From the NCBI GenBank assembly GCA_947460235.1, contig CANHGK010000006.1:62001-126000 (forward strand): a stretch of DNA of 64,000 nt, written 5' to 3'. Position numbers and translations under genes: made by a program. The notes below the pieces were generated by a model that saw nothing but the letters and a program-made list of their open reading frames with translations, was not told where the DNA came from and searched no databases. Of this stretch, positions 1 through 9,036 are shown piece after piece; the stretch's first letter is position 1, and every line of letters starts with the position of its first letter. The stretch is from Paenibacillaceae bacterium. Its GTDB lineage: Bacteria; Bacillota; Bacilli; Paenibacillales; CANHGK01.

Positions 1-1910
1 ACTGGTGTCACGTGATGTCACATGAGTCATTTGAGGATGAGGTCGTGGCGGGATTTTTAAATAAACATTTTGTATCCATAAAGGTGGACCGTGAAGAACG
101 GCCGGACATTGATCATGTGTATATGACGGTTTGCCAGTTTATGAATGGGAAGGGCGGATGGCCATTAACCATTTTACTTACACCGGATAAAGAACCGTTT
201 TTTGCGGGAATGTATTTTCCGAAAACGCGAAAACATGGGCGACCTGGGATCATGGACATATTGACGAATATTTTCGCGAAATGGCGAGAGGACCAGGGCC
301 GAGTGATAGAAACTGCATCTCAAATTTTGACGCAGCTGAAAGAACAGGCTCAATTGCCATCGGCGGATGAGTTACCGATGGATGCACTTGAATTTGCAAT
401 GGATGATTTTCGTGGTCGTTATGATGCGGAGTATGGTGGATTTGCGAAGGCGCCAAAGTTTCCGTCTGCACATCAATTACTATTCTTGATGCGGGAGCAT
501 GTACGGTCTGGTCAATCGGAACCACTTGAGATGGTGGAAAAGACGCTACATATGATGTATCGCGGCGGTATGTTCGATCATGTTGGCGGAGGTTTTGCGA
601 GGTATTCAACGGATGAACAGTGGCTTGTGCCGCATTTTGAGAAGATGCTTTATGATAATGCATTATTGGTGATGGCATATAGTGAAGCGTTTCAATTGAC
701 TAGAAATGCACTGTATCGTGATGTGGTGGAACGTACGGTGTTTTATGTTGATCGTGATTTGGGAAGTGCGGAAGGGTTATGGTTTGCTGCTGAAGACGCG
801 GATTCAGAAGGTAAAGAAGGCATGTTCTATGTTTGGTCTCTGGAAGAAGTAATTAACGTGCTTGGCGAGGAACTTGGACGTTTGGTTTGTAAGCAATATG
901 GTGTGAATGACGCGGGAAATTTTGAAGGGAAATCAATATTAAATTTGCTCAACTGGGATGAAACTGAGTTTGCAGTGCAACATGACTTGGATATCGATGC
1001 TTGGAAACGAACGTTAGCGTATGCACGTGAGCAGTTGCTGGCTGCTCGAGTGAAGCGGGTGAGACCACATCGTGATGAAAAAATGTTAACAGCATGGAAT
1101 GCACTTTGGATTACTTCGCTAGCAAAGGCAGGCGGTGCATTTGGCCGTAAGGATTGGCTTTTGCGAGCAAATACCGCATATGACAAGTTGCAGAAGTTGC
1201 TTCGACGGGATGACGGCCGGTGGATGGTGCGGCGTTGTGAGGGTCAAACCGAAGGGCTGGCCTTTCTGAATGATTATGCATATTTGCTATGGGCTACGAT
1301 TGAACGATATCAAGCGGTTGGAGACGTTCAATTACTTTTGAATGCTAAACAATTAGCGGAAGATATGCACCGGTTATTCTGGGACGAAGTAGATGGTGCA
1401 TATCGATTTAGTGGTGCGGATGGAGAAGCATTGGTGTTGCAATTGAAAGAACATTATGATGGTGCACTACCTTCGGGAAATGGAGTTGCTGCGTGGCAAC
1501 TCGTTCGTTTGGGAAGGTTATTGAATGAACCCAAATGGGAAGATGTTTCTGCGAGGATATTACGATGTTTCGCAACGACCCTGACGAAATCCCCCTCGGG
1601 ACATGTTATGTATTTGATGGCGATGGATTTAATGACCGGATTTCCGCAACAATTGGTCGTTGCAGGATGGCAAGATGATCACGTATTTCAAACGTGGATT
1701 GAAACATTACGCAAACAATTTACACCTTTTATGGGGTTCATTATTGCTGATGAAAAACAGCGAAAAGTAATTGATGAGCATGTTCATCTTGCCAAAGGCA
1801 AAATTGCAATGGATAATCGACCGACTGCATATTTGTGTGAAGATGGAATTTGTTTGTCTCCATATACCGATTTCAAGTCATTATTGCGCAGATTGAATGG
1901 AAATGCTTAA
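1..1910 (+). CDS. yyaL: YyaL-type DUF255 thioredoxin-domain protein, 5' truncated
   Basis: The reading frame is open to the left edge; the first complete codon is at base 3 and reads WCHVMSHESF. This is the end of the CHWCHVM motif of the N-terminal thioredoxin-like domain (DUF255, spermatogenesis-associated protein 20 / YyaL family), so the true start lies before the window and the GTG/ATG at 12-17 are internal codons. The rest matches the family: KVDREERPDID and GGWPL motifs follow directly, then an alpha-helical (six-hairpin glycosidase-like) region with HFEKMLYDNA, FYVWS and DEKMLTAWNAL. About 635 residues are visible of a usual 650-700. The molecular function of the family is not settled. 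A strong hairpin follows the stop codon. Confidence 0.93.
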   Translation, partial: WCHVMSHESFEDEVVAGFLNKHFVSIKVDREERPDIDHVYMTVCQFMNGKGGWPLTILLTPDKEPFFAGMYFPKTRKHGRPGIMDILTNIFAKWREDQGRVIETASQILTQLKEQAQLPSADELPMDALEFAMDDFRGRYDAEYGGFAKAPKFPSAHQLLFLMREHVRSGQSEPLEMVEKTLHMMYRGGMFDHVGGGFARYSTDEQWLVPHFEKMLYDNALLVMAYSEAFQLTRNALYRDVVERTVFYVDRDLGSAEGLWFAAEDADSEGKEGMFYVWSLEEVINVLGEELGRLVCKQYGVNDAGNFEGKSILNLLNWDETEFAVQHDLDIDAWKRTLAYAREQLLAARVKRVRPHRDEKMLTAWNALWITSLAKAGGAFGRKDWLLRANTAYDKLQKLLRRDDGRWMVRRCEGQTEGLAFLNDYAYLLWATIERYQAVGDVQLLLNAKQLAEDMHRLFWDEVDGAYRFSGADGEALVLQLKEHYDGALPSGNGVAAWQLVRLGRLLNEPKWEDVSARILRCFATTLTKSPSGHVMYLMAMDLMTGFPQQLVVAGWQDDHVFQTWIETLRKQFTPFMGFIIADEKQRKVIDEHVHLAKGKIAMDNRPTAYLCEDGICLSPYTDFKSLLRRLNGNA

Positions 1911-1942
1911 TAATAACTTCAATCTTTTTTAGAATGTGGTTT

Positions 1943-1988
1943 AACGTCATTTGTGAGCGACCTGCTCATAAATGACGTTTTTATTTTT
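1943..1988 (+). terminator. rho-independent terminator after yyaL
   Basis: Arms at 1943-1958 and 1964-1979 form a 16-bp stem with one G-U pair and a 5-base loop, followed by a T-rich run to 1988. It separates yyaL from the rhodopsin-ger operon. The rhodopsin ribosome binding site starts only about 20 bases further on, so the operon promoter must overlap the hairpin, lie upstream of it, or fall in the remaining 30 bases. I could not recognise a sigma-G or sigma-A promoter there. Confidence 0.85.
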
Positions 1989-2022
1989 GTTTAATATTGG
2001 GGATTTAGGGGAAGGATAACTT

Positions 2023-2739
2023 GTGAATGAGTGGATGCGGAGGGCGATTGAAATGCAAATTACGATTACGGAAGCCATTTGGATGTATGTAATCTCTACG
2101 TTTTTGGCGGTGATTTTTGATGTAATGATGATTAAATTTTCGACGGGTGACGCGAGGACCATTGGATTGATTTTACTTGTAAAATCGCTCTCATTACTCA
2201 CCGTTGTCAGCTTGTTTTTTACGAATCCGCTTCGTTTGCTATATACAGATTGGATCATCACGACGCCGCTCACGCTATTGACATTGGCATTGTATGCCAT
2301 GATGCGGAAATCAAAACACAAAATGTTGATTTTTGGATTGGTCGTGACTGATCTGATAATGATTACTTTAGGATGGATCTCCGCATACGCTCCGCCAGCT
2401 ACGAAGTGGTGGTGGTTTGGAATGGCCATTTTGCCGATGTTCGTTATTTTATATTTGCTTTATAAGCCGTTAAGTCGTATTGCAAAACAACAACCTGCAG
2501 AAATCAATAATCGTTATCGGTTTTTAATTTCGTTTACCGCGCTTACTTGGGGCGTCTTTCCTTTAATTTGGGTGCTGGGTCACTTTGAGAACGGTGGACT
2601 TTCCATGGAATCGTTACTGACCATTTTTAATGTGATGAATGCGTTGACGAAAACAACCTATATTTATTGGATTTTCCGCAGTCTCAAAGGGATAAGCTGG
2701 AATCGGGAAGTCGGAGGTGATTCTCCTGAGCTGGTTTAG
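2023..2739 (+). CDS. Microbial (type 1) rhodopsin heading a germination operon
   Basis: A 238-residue protein with seven hydrophobic segments (roughly 13-34, 44-68, 73-93, 101-121, 127-148, 163-187, 196-219). Helix C reads YTDWIITTPL, matching bacteriorhodopsin Y83-L92: D76 = D85 (primary acceptor), W77 = W86, T80 = T89, P82 = P91. D110 = D115. Helix F holds W176, F179, P180, W183 (= W182, Y185, P186, W189). Helix G FNVMNALTK aligns with proteorhodopsin YNLADFVNK and puts the retinal Schiff-base lysine at K210. Departures: D96 = T87, R82 = L73, D212 = N206. Family knowledge: such proteins bind retinal and act as light-driven pumps or sensors; the missing donor and altered counterions favour a sensor or slow photocycle (inference). 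GTG 2023 has AGGGGAAGG seven bases upstream; ATG 2053 (GGAGGG eight bases upstream) is an alternative that removes ten residues. The 3' end overlaps the next gene. Confidence 0.9.
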   Translation: MNEWMRRAIEMQITITEAIWMYVISTFLAVIFDVMMIKFSTGDARTIGLILLVKSLSLLTVVSLFFTNPLRLLYTDWIITTPLTLLTLALYAMMRKSKHKMLIFGLVVTDLIMITLGWISAYAPPATKWWWFGMAILPMFVILYLLYKPLSRIAKQQPAEINNRYRFLISFTALTWGVFPLIWVLGHFENGGLSMESLLTIFNVMNALTKTTYIYWIFRSLKGISWNREVGGDSPELV

Positions 2740-4264
2740 ACGACTGATCGGCGGTGCAGAAATTCCCAAAGAAGATGCGCAATTCAGTCATGATATTGAT
2801 AAAAACATGGATGCGCTGCGCGAACTTTTCGTTGACACCGATGATTTTCGAATTCGAGAATTTCAAATTAATTCTACGAAACCGACGCGGGCTTGTGTGA
2901 TTTATTTAAATACAATCGCAGATGAGAAAATAATTCGTGAAGAAATCATGCGCACGTTGATGCAAAAATTGCCACAATCCGTGCAAGAACTTCGTTCTTT
3001 GCAAATTTCTTTGCTCCAACACTCGGTTTTATCTTCAAGTGATATGGTTCAATCCACATCCGTCCGAGAAGCAGTACGAAATATGATGATTGGTTCAACA
3101 CTATTGTTCATTGAGAAATCGGATCAATGTTTAATTATTATGACACCATGGAGCAATAAGCGTGCAATTTCGGAACCAGAAACAGAATCAGTTAGTCGTG
3201 GTCCACATGATGGGTTTACGGAACTAATTTCTGATAATATCGGAATGGTTCGCAGGAGAATCAAAGATCCAAGTCTCAAAATTGTATCGTATACACTCGG
3301 TGCAAAAACACAAACAAAGGTTTCAATGATGTATTTAAAAGATTTGGCATTACCTGAATTGGTAAATGATGTGTCCGAGCGATTAAAAGAAATCCATACG
3401 GACAGCATTTTGGAAAGCGGAGATATTGAGGAGTTTTTGGAGGACGATGCACTGACACCGTTCCCGCAAGTTGAAGTGACTGAGCGTCCGGATAAATCAG
3501 CAGCGGCCATGTTAGAAGGACGAATCATTATCCTTGTCGATGGCACACCAGGTACTTTGGTTGTTCCGACTACTTTTTTTCAATTGGCTCAAACACCTGA
3601 AGATCATTATCAACGGGCAATTTTTAGCTCATTTAAACGAATATATCGATTACTCGGTTTTATTTTGGCGACTAGTTTGTCTTCGTTTTATTTAGCATTG
3701 GTCAATTATAGTACGCATTTGATTCCCGTAAAATTGGTTCCGGTATTAATGACGAAACGTGCAGAAGTTCCATTTCCTCCTTTGTTAGAGTTAATTATTA
3801 TGCAAGTACTTATTGATATGATTTTAGAGGGGAATTTGCGGATGCCTGCAAAATTAGGACAAACACTTGGCGTAGCTGGTGCGATTGTCATCGGTCAAGC
3901 TGCAATTACCGCAAATTTGATCACGCCTGCGGTGGTCATTGTCGTGTCCGTAACAACGATTACCGCCTATTTGCAACCAAGATTATCGAACTCGTATTCA
4001 ATCATTTGGATCCGGTACTTTAACATGCTGATCGCGTCAATGTTTGGATTTTTTGGTATTGTTGTTGCTTGGATGTTTTGGGTGATCCATTTATGTTCTT
4101 TGCAATCGTTTCGGACTGCATATTTTGCACCGATCGCGCCATTCAAGTGGAGTGATTGGAAGGATGCCATAATTCGTGTTCCCAAATGGGCCATGACCAA
4201 ACAGCCTTCTACGCCAGGAACATTACAACCGAACAAAATCCCGAAGGGAGAAATGAAACATTGA
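2717..4264 (+). CDS. Spore germination receptor A subunit (GerA family), first copy
   Basis: About 515 residues of the GerA/GerKA/YfkQ family, the A subunit of inner-membrane nutrient germinant receptors. A soluble N-terminal domain (to about residue 290) ends with the conserved TERPD stretch (255-259), followed by PEDHYQRA and four to five hydrophobic segments including LIPVKLVP and KLGQTLGVAGAIVIGQAAI, all family hallmarks. The gene overlaps the rhodopsin by up to 23 bases. Its start is unclear: GTG 2717 lies inside a near-perfect Shine-Dalgarno (GGAGGTGA, 2713-2720), which is better placed for CTG 2726 (protein then begins MSWFRRLIGG). Either way translation is probably coupled to the rhodopsin. 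The downstream B gene starts on TTG at its stop codon. Confidence 0.93.
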   Translation: MILLSWFRRLIGGAEIPKEDAQFSHDIDKNMDALRELFVDTDDFRIREFQINSTKPTRACVIYLNTIADEKIIREEIMRTLMQKLPQSVQELRSLQISLLQHSVLSSSDMVQSTSVREAVRNMMIGSTLLFIEKSDQCLIIMTPWSNKRAISEPETESVSRGPHDGFTELISDNIGMVRRRIKDPSLKIVSYTLGAKTQTKVSMMYLKDLALPELVNDVSERLKEIHTDSILESGDIEEFLEDDALTPFPQVEVTERPDKSAAAMLEGRIIILVDGTPGTLVVPTTFFQLAQTPEDHYQRAIFSSFKRIYRLLGFILATSLSSFYLALVNYSTHLIPVKLVPVLMTKRAEVPFPPLLELIIMQVLIDMILEGNLRMPAKLGQTLGVAGAIVIGQAAITANLITPAVVIVVSVTTITAYLQPRLSNSYSIIWIRYFNMLIASMFGFFGIVVAWMFWVIHLCSLQSFRTAYFAPIAPFKWSDWKDAIIRVPKWAMTKQPSTPGTLQPNKIPKGEMKH

Positions 4265-5355
4265 ATCGTCCACCTCATTCGATGAGTCTCCATGCCAGCC
4301 AATTTGCGATGATGTTAATTGGGTGTACTGTTGGAATCGGCCCATTGTTTATTGCTCGCATCGCAACAGTTGCAAGTGGTCGTGATGCTTGGATCGTATT
4401 TTTGATCTATTTAGCAATCATCTTATGTAACAGTTTGATCATGGTACAACTTGCAAAACGTTTTCCCAAACAGACGTTTGTTCAATATGTTCCTGAACTC
4501 GTTGGCACATGGATTGGCAAATGTATCGGGTTCATCCTCATTGTTTTAGGTATTCTAACAATAGCAGTAACGATGAAGATTCTTTCGTACATTATCGCGA
4601 CATACGTGTTATTAAAAACACCAATGGACATGTTCAACGTAATCATCCTGATGCTTTTAATCTATCTTGTCATGTTTGATTTGCGGGTCATGGGCAGACT
4701 GGCAACTGGGTTATTTTTCGTTTCTTTCTTATTTTCGTATTTTTATATTCCACCCGTTAATGATTATGGAAATGTACTGCTACTGATGCCGTTTTTTGAA
4801 AATGGTTGGCAGGGGATATGGAAAGGGTTGGGTGCAATATTGTTTTCACTCTCTGGATTGGAACTGTTCCTGACTTATTATCCTTATGTTGATGACAAAC
4901 GAAACATGCGTAAATATTTTATTTGGTCGATCTTATTTGTAGGGTTATTATTTGAAATTTCCCTGTTCACGCAACAACTTGTGTATCCACTAAAATATCT
5001 TGCGCATTTATGGGCGCCGTCAATTCATTACATATCGATTGTTGAATTTCCAGTATTTGAACGAACTGATGCGATTTTTACTATTTTTTGGTTTACCGTA
5101 CTTTTTAAGACGGCTGCAGTCTATATGTACCATTCGGTCATCTCGATTCAGCAAGTGTTTCAGGTTCATCAAAAGCGGATTATTGTTTTTTTGGTCGCTG
5201 TGCTTGGATTTGCGGTGACCAAGATGATCGGAAATGCTGCTGATATTGAAAAATGGATGATCTATGTATTGACTGCGAACGTAGGTCTTTCATTAATCTT
5301 ACCAAGCCTATTGCTCATGATTGCTAAGTTTCGCAGGAAGGGATTGGCTGGATGA
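4261..5355 (+). CDS. Spore germination receptor B subunit (GerB family), first copy
   Basis: A 364-residue membrane protein of the spore permease family (APC superfamily), the B subunit of Ger receptors, thought to contact the germinant. About ten hydrophobic helices; the N-terminal MSLHASQFAMMLIGCTVGIGPL and the later YPYVDD segment are typical. I start it at TTG 4261, which overlaps the A-gene stop (TTGA) and has AAGGGAG ten bases upstream; a start at 4156 would run 35 codons back into gerA without a suitable site. That gives the normal family length. It ends in a 4-base ATGA overlap with the C gene. Confidence 0.93.
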   Translation: MNRPPHSMSLHASQFAMMLIGCTVGIGPLFIARIATVASGRDAWIVFLIYLAIILCNSLIMVQLAKRFPKQTFVQYVPELVGTWIGKCIGFILIVLGILTIAVTMKILSYIIATYVLLKTPMDMFNVIILMLLIYLVMFDLRVMGRLATGLFFVSFLFSYFYIPPVNDYGNVLLLMPFFENGWQGIWKGLGAILFSLSGLELFLTYYPYVDDKRNMRKYFIWSILFVGLLFEISLFTQQLVYPLKYLAHLWAPSIHYISIVEFPVFERTDAIFTIFWFTVLFKTAAVYMYHSVISIQQVFQVHQKRIIVFLVAVLGFAVTKMIGNAADIEKWMIYVLTANVGLSLILPSLLLMIAKFRRKGLAG

Positions 5356-6452
5356 AACGGATATTGCTCGGATGCTTCATCGGGTTGTTGGTGATCACCT
5401 TGACTGGTTGTTGGGATTATCGGCCGTTGGATGAAGATTTCATGATCACTGGCCTTGGAATTGATCATAGTCTCGGTGACGAATCAAAGCTTGAAGTGAC
5501 TGTGTTTGGCGTTGCTTATACAGAACAAGATCATACGCTAAGTGGTCAAGGCTCCTCAATCTCTGAAGCAATTAGTGAAATACAAGATAAGACGGAGAAA
5601 TTCCTGTCATTTAGTCACATTCAGATTTTATTGATTTCAAAAAGTGTCGCGAAGAAAGGGATTTCTTCGATCATTGATGTCATGCTTAGGGATTCACAAG
5701 TACGTAATTTTATTAATGTCGCATTGGTTGACGGACGTGTCAGCGATTTTCTTCAAAAAGGCAAGGAATATCCTGTCACGGGAAGTACATTCGAAGCACT
5801 TTTGAAATCGGCAGATTTAGGGTTCCCTAACCAACTCTTGCATTTGGAAACGCTGGCGATGAATCTATATTCCGGCGCGTCAGGGTTTATTTTACCGATC
5901 TTAAAAATCGATAAAGTAAGCCGAATCATCTCATTAAAGGGATTTGGTGTATTCAAAAGAGATCGATTCTTGGAAGAAATCGATCGAAAGCAAATGATCG
6001 GCTTTTTACTATTGATGCAACGATTAGAATATGCCAATCTCACGATTGGAACGATCAATTTAGACAACCCCGATCAACGCGTGTATTCCGTGAAAATTAA
6101 AGCGGCGAGTACTCATGTGCGCGTTGTCATTGACAAAGATCAACCAACGTTCATCTATGATCTCGGATTTTCAGGTGCATTGTTGGAAAAAAATCCAGTA
6201 CCGCTCGGTGGCATTTCGGCGGATGAAATCAAACGTATCGAAAGTGAATTAACGGAAGAACTTAAGAAATCGATGCTTAACGTTTTGCGTAAAATTCAAA
6301 AGGATCAGATTGAACCGTTTGGTCTTGGCGAGTATGCACGGGTATATTGGCCAAAAGGATACAAAGAAGCTCAATGGGAAGAGCAATTTTCAAAAGCTAA
6401 GATTGAAACGAATATTCAGGTGAACTTGGTCTTTTATGGACAAACATTATAA
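5352..6452 (+). CDS. Spore germination receptor C lipoprotein (GerC family), first copy
   Basis: A 366-residue lipoprotein of the Spore_GerAC family. The signal peptide ends in a lipobox LTGC with C20 as the predicted acylated residue, followed by the family's WDYRPL (usually WDxxEL) and GLGID. GerC subunits sit on the outer face of the spore inner membrane with the A and B subunits. The start overlaps the gerB stop by ATGA. The body keeps typical GerC features (SxSEAISEIQ, HIQILLIS, YWPKGYKEAQWEE near the C terminus). It closes the first A-B-C set. Confidence 0.94.
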   Translation: MKRILLGCFIGLLVITLTGCWDYRPLDEDFMITGLGIDHSLGDESKLEVTVFGVAYTEQDHTLSGQGSSISEAISEIQDKTEKFLSFSHIQILLISKSVAKKGISSIIDVMLRDSQVRNFINVALVDGRVSDFLQKGKEYPVTGSTFEALLKSADLGFPNQLLHLETLAMNLYSGASGFILPILKIDKVSRIISLKGFGVFKRDRFLEEIDRKQMIGFLLLMQRLEYANLTIGTINLDNPDQRVYSVKIKAASTHVRVVIDKDQPTFIYDLGFSGALLEKNPVPLGGISADEIKRIESELTEELKKSMLNVLRKIQKDQIEPFGLGEYARVYWPKGYKEAQWEEQFSKAKIETNIQVNLVFYGQTL

Positions 6453-6483
6453 ACATGGAATCTTATCAGAGTAGGTGAACGTG

Positions 6484-7929
6484 ATGGGGTGGTGGAATTG
6501 GTTACAGGAAATCGATGCTCCTTCTTCACAAACGTGTGTAACGAAATCTGTGAACAAAATTCATGAAACATTTATCAATCGTGCAGATTGGAAAAAAAAC
6601 GAACTGCTTATCGGGAACTCGAAGGCTAAGGCAATTCTCATATACCTTGATTACACGGTTGATCAAAATACATTGCGAAAAGATGTTGTGGAACCATTAT
6701 TACATTTTTCTAAGACAACAAAATTACCACAAGAATGGACCTTAAGTGAATCGATTTCTTGTGGTGATCTTTTACTCGTTCAACAACGGTTACTTGAAGG
6801 TTCTGTGGCTGTTTTTATTTCAGGGTCTACAAAATGCTTCATAATTCGTGCACCACGTGCGGTTGTGCGTGCGGTCGAGTCGCCCGAAATGGAATTTACA
6901 ACAAGGGGACCAAAAGAAGGCTTTATCGAAGACGCATCACAAAATATTGAAATGATTCAGAAACGATTACGTACGGACAAACTTGAGTTACGTTCTTTTC
7001 GATTAGGAAAAATTACGCAGACGAATACATGGTTATTATCCCTGAAAGGAATTACTTCACCTGAGTTAATCGAACGAGTCACATCTAAATTGAATCAAAT
7101 CACGGCAGATCAAATGATTGATAGTTGTGAGGTGGAAGAGTATTTGGAGGATTCAGCGTGGACTCCCTTTTCTGTAATTAATACGACGGAGCGCCCGGAT
7201 CGGTGTGTAGGAGCGTTAATGGAGGGGGGGATTGTCTTGCTTGTTGATGGCAGCCCAAATGCACTGATCGGTCCATATACTTACTTTCAGCAATTTCATA
7301 CACCAGATGATTATTACCAACGTGCAATGTATGCAACGATTAAACGTTGGATACGGGTAACCGGATTTTTTTTATCAACGAATTTAGTTGCTTTATATAT
7401 GGCGTTGATTGGGTTTCATTCTCATTTGATTCCAGTCAAACTAGTTACTATTTTGTCATTGAAACGTGAATCGGTTCCTTTTCCGCCAATGATCGAAATT
7501 ATGATTATTCAATTGATGATCGATCTGGTATTGGAAGGAATCTTACGATTGCCACCAAAATTAGGTCAAATTATTGGTGTATCTGGAGCGATTATTATTG
7601 GGCAAGCAACAATTTCAGCGGATTTAATCTCACCTATGGTCATTATTATCGTTTCGGTATCAACCATTTGTGGCTACGCACAAGCTCGGTTGTCATCAAC
7701 GTTTACGGTACAAGTGATTCGTTATGTGAATTTACTATGTGCTGGAATATTAGGGGCCTTTGGACTTACTGTGATATGGATTTTTTGGTTGATTCATGTT
7801 TGTAGTTTACATTCACTAGGAAAAGCATATTTGAATCCAATTAGTCCTTTTTCGATGGTAGCCTTAAAAGATACGATCTTGAGAATTTCTAAACGTGCGA
7901 TGGGTAATAAGTCACCAAACGTGATGTAA
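6484..7929 (+). CDS. Spore germination receptor A subunit (GerA family), second copy
   Basis: A 481-residue second GerA-family A subunit, clearly paralogous to the gene at 2717 (shared TERPD at about 235-239, YYQRA, LIPVKLV, PPKLGQIIGVSGAIIIGQA, LIHVCSL). ATG 6484 is preceded by AGGTGA with a 5-base gap; GTG 6481 is possible, and GTG 6475 lies inside the ribosome binding site. The gap to the first gerC is only about 30 bases without a terminator, so one transcript is likely. It differs from the first copy throughout its N-terminal domain, which suggests a receptor of different specificity rather than a recent duplication. Confidence 0.93.
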   Translation: MGWWNWLQEIDAPSSQTCVTKSVNKIHETFINRADWKKNELLIGNSKAKAILIYLDYTVDQNTLRKDVVEPLLHFSKTTKLPQEWTLSESISCGDLLLVQQRLLEGSVAVFISGSTKCFIIRAPRAVVRAVESPEMEFTTRGPKEGFIEDASQNIEMIQKRLRTDKLELRSFRLGKITQTNTWLLSLKGITSPELIERVTSKLNQITADQMIDSCEVEEYLEDSAWTPFSVINTTERPDRCVGALMEGGIVLLVDGSPNALIGPYTYFQQFHTPDDYYQRAMYATIKRWIRVTGFFLSTNLVALYMALIGFHSHLIPVKLVTILSLKRESVPFPPMIEIMIIQLMIDLVLEGILRLPPKLGQIIGVSGAIIIGQATISADLISPMVIIIVSVSTICGYAQARLSSTFTVQVIRYVNLLCAGILGAFGLTVIWIFWLIHVCSLHSLGKAYLNPISPFSMVALKDTILRISKRAMGNKSPNVM

Positions 7930-7946
7930 GGAAGTGAACTGATTAA

Positions 7947-9035
7947 ATGAACAGAGATCAACCCGTAAATACATTAAATGGATTACAATTGTCTTCAATT
8001 ATTTTGGGTGCGATGCTAGGTTTAGGTCCGTTGATGAATGTACGATTTGCAACATTAGAAGCAGGGCGAGATGCATGGATATCGATAATCCTTGCAGCAA
8101 TACTCATTCTAATCAATTTATGGATCATGACTCGTGTGGTTATGATTTATCCAAATAAAACCATTGCACAAATCATTTCGGGATTAATGGGTACATGGCT
8201 AGGTAAAATAGGAAATGCAGTGAACCTTGTACTTTCTTTAATGATCTGTGCGATTACACTTTGGTACACAGGTCATATTTTTAATGTATATATATTATTG
8301 TTCACTCCGAGTATCGTTCTATCTTCATGTTTGTTGTTCGTGAGTGTATACACGACTTGGTTTGATGTGCGAATTATTGGCCGAGTTGTTGTCGTTCTGT
8401 TTTTTGTTTCGTTTTTATTTGCTATTTTCTTTGTGCCGCCCGTATTGCAATATGGTCAAATCGAGCGCATACTTCCCATCGGGAAAACTGGATTTTCAGG
8501 GATTTGGCATGGAATGTTGATGGTGATGTATAGTTTTGCTGGATATGAACGTTTTTTAGTGTTTGCTCCGTTCTTAGATAAGTTCCAAGGGATGACACGA
8601 TCCGTTTTGTTGTCTGTATTTTATGTGAGCTTGATGTTTATCGTGGGCGCGATTTGTGAGCAATTGGTATATCCAATCTTGTTTTTGCAAAAACTTTGGA
8701 CGCCAGGAATAGAGTATGTTTCGTTAGTGAATATATCAATTCTAGAACGAACAGATTTAATCTTTATTTTGTTTTGGTTTGGCGTTTTATTTAAGACGCA
8801 TGTTTCTTATTTTTATAGTGCAGTGCTTGAAATGAAAGAATTGATGAATGCCAAATCAAAAACGCCTGCAATTGTGGTTTCAACTATTATCATCTTTGCG
8901 ACGTCATTCATTAAAGTGAACAATGTGGAAATGGAAAATTGGATGTTTTGGACACTGTCTATTACGGTTGGAATTTCTTTTATCATTCCCATCAGCATCA
9001 TCACCATGGGCTGGTTAAAACGAAAGGTGCAATAA
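7947..9035 (+). CDS. Spore germination receptor B subunit (GerB family), second copy
   Basis: A 362-residue spore permease family protein with about ten membrane helices. It begins MNRDQPVNTLNGLQLSSIILG and contains the GxGPL element near residue 25, as in the first copy. The ATG at 7947 follows GGAAGTGA about nine bases upstream and comes 17 bases after the A-gene stop. Its length and helix pattern match the first GerB, but many loop residues differ. It is presumed to form the receptor with the flanking A and C genes. Confidence 0.93.
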   Translation: MNRDQPVNTLNGLQLSSIILGAMLGLGPLMNVRFATLEAGRDAWISIILAAILILINLWIMTRVVMIYPNKTIAQIISGLMGTWLGKIGNAVNLVLSLMICAITLWYTGHIFNVYILLFTPSIVLSSCLLFVSVYTTWFDVRIIGRVVVVLFFVSFLFAIFFVPPVLQYGQIERILPIGKTGFSGIWHGMLMVMYSFAGYERFLVFAPFLDKFQGMTRSVLLSVFYVSLMFIVGAICEQLVYPILFLQKLWTPGIEYVSLVNISILERTDLIFILFWFGVLFKTHVSYFYSAVLEMKELMNAKSKTPAIVVSTIIIFATSFIKVNNVEMENWMFWTLSITVGISFIIPISIITMGWLKRKVQ

Positions 9036-9036
9036 G

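Noticed and set aside
12-1910. GTG/ATG at 12-17 as the start of the first gene
   Set aside because: The frame is open to base 3 and encodes WCHVM before these codons, the end of a conserved motif; the gene simply begins outside the window.
1911-2022. Sigma-G promoter ahead of the rhodopsin-ger operon
   Set aside because: GAATG at 1932 resembles a -35, but no CATNNTA lies at 17-18 bases. I report no promoter.
1947-2429. 160-codon minus-strand frame opposite the rhodopsin
   Set aside because: It overlaps the terminator and the rhodopsin gene and has no family features; it reflects the bias of a hydrophobic gene read backwards.
2023-2739. Heliorhodopsin or a non-rhodopsin 7-TM protein such as TDC/DUF families
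   Set aside because: The D-W-x2-T-T-P helix C, W-x2-F-P-x2-W helix F and the helix G lysine follow type 1 rhodopsins in order and spacing; topology with a short N terminus also fits type 1.
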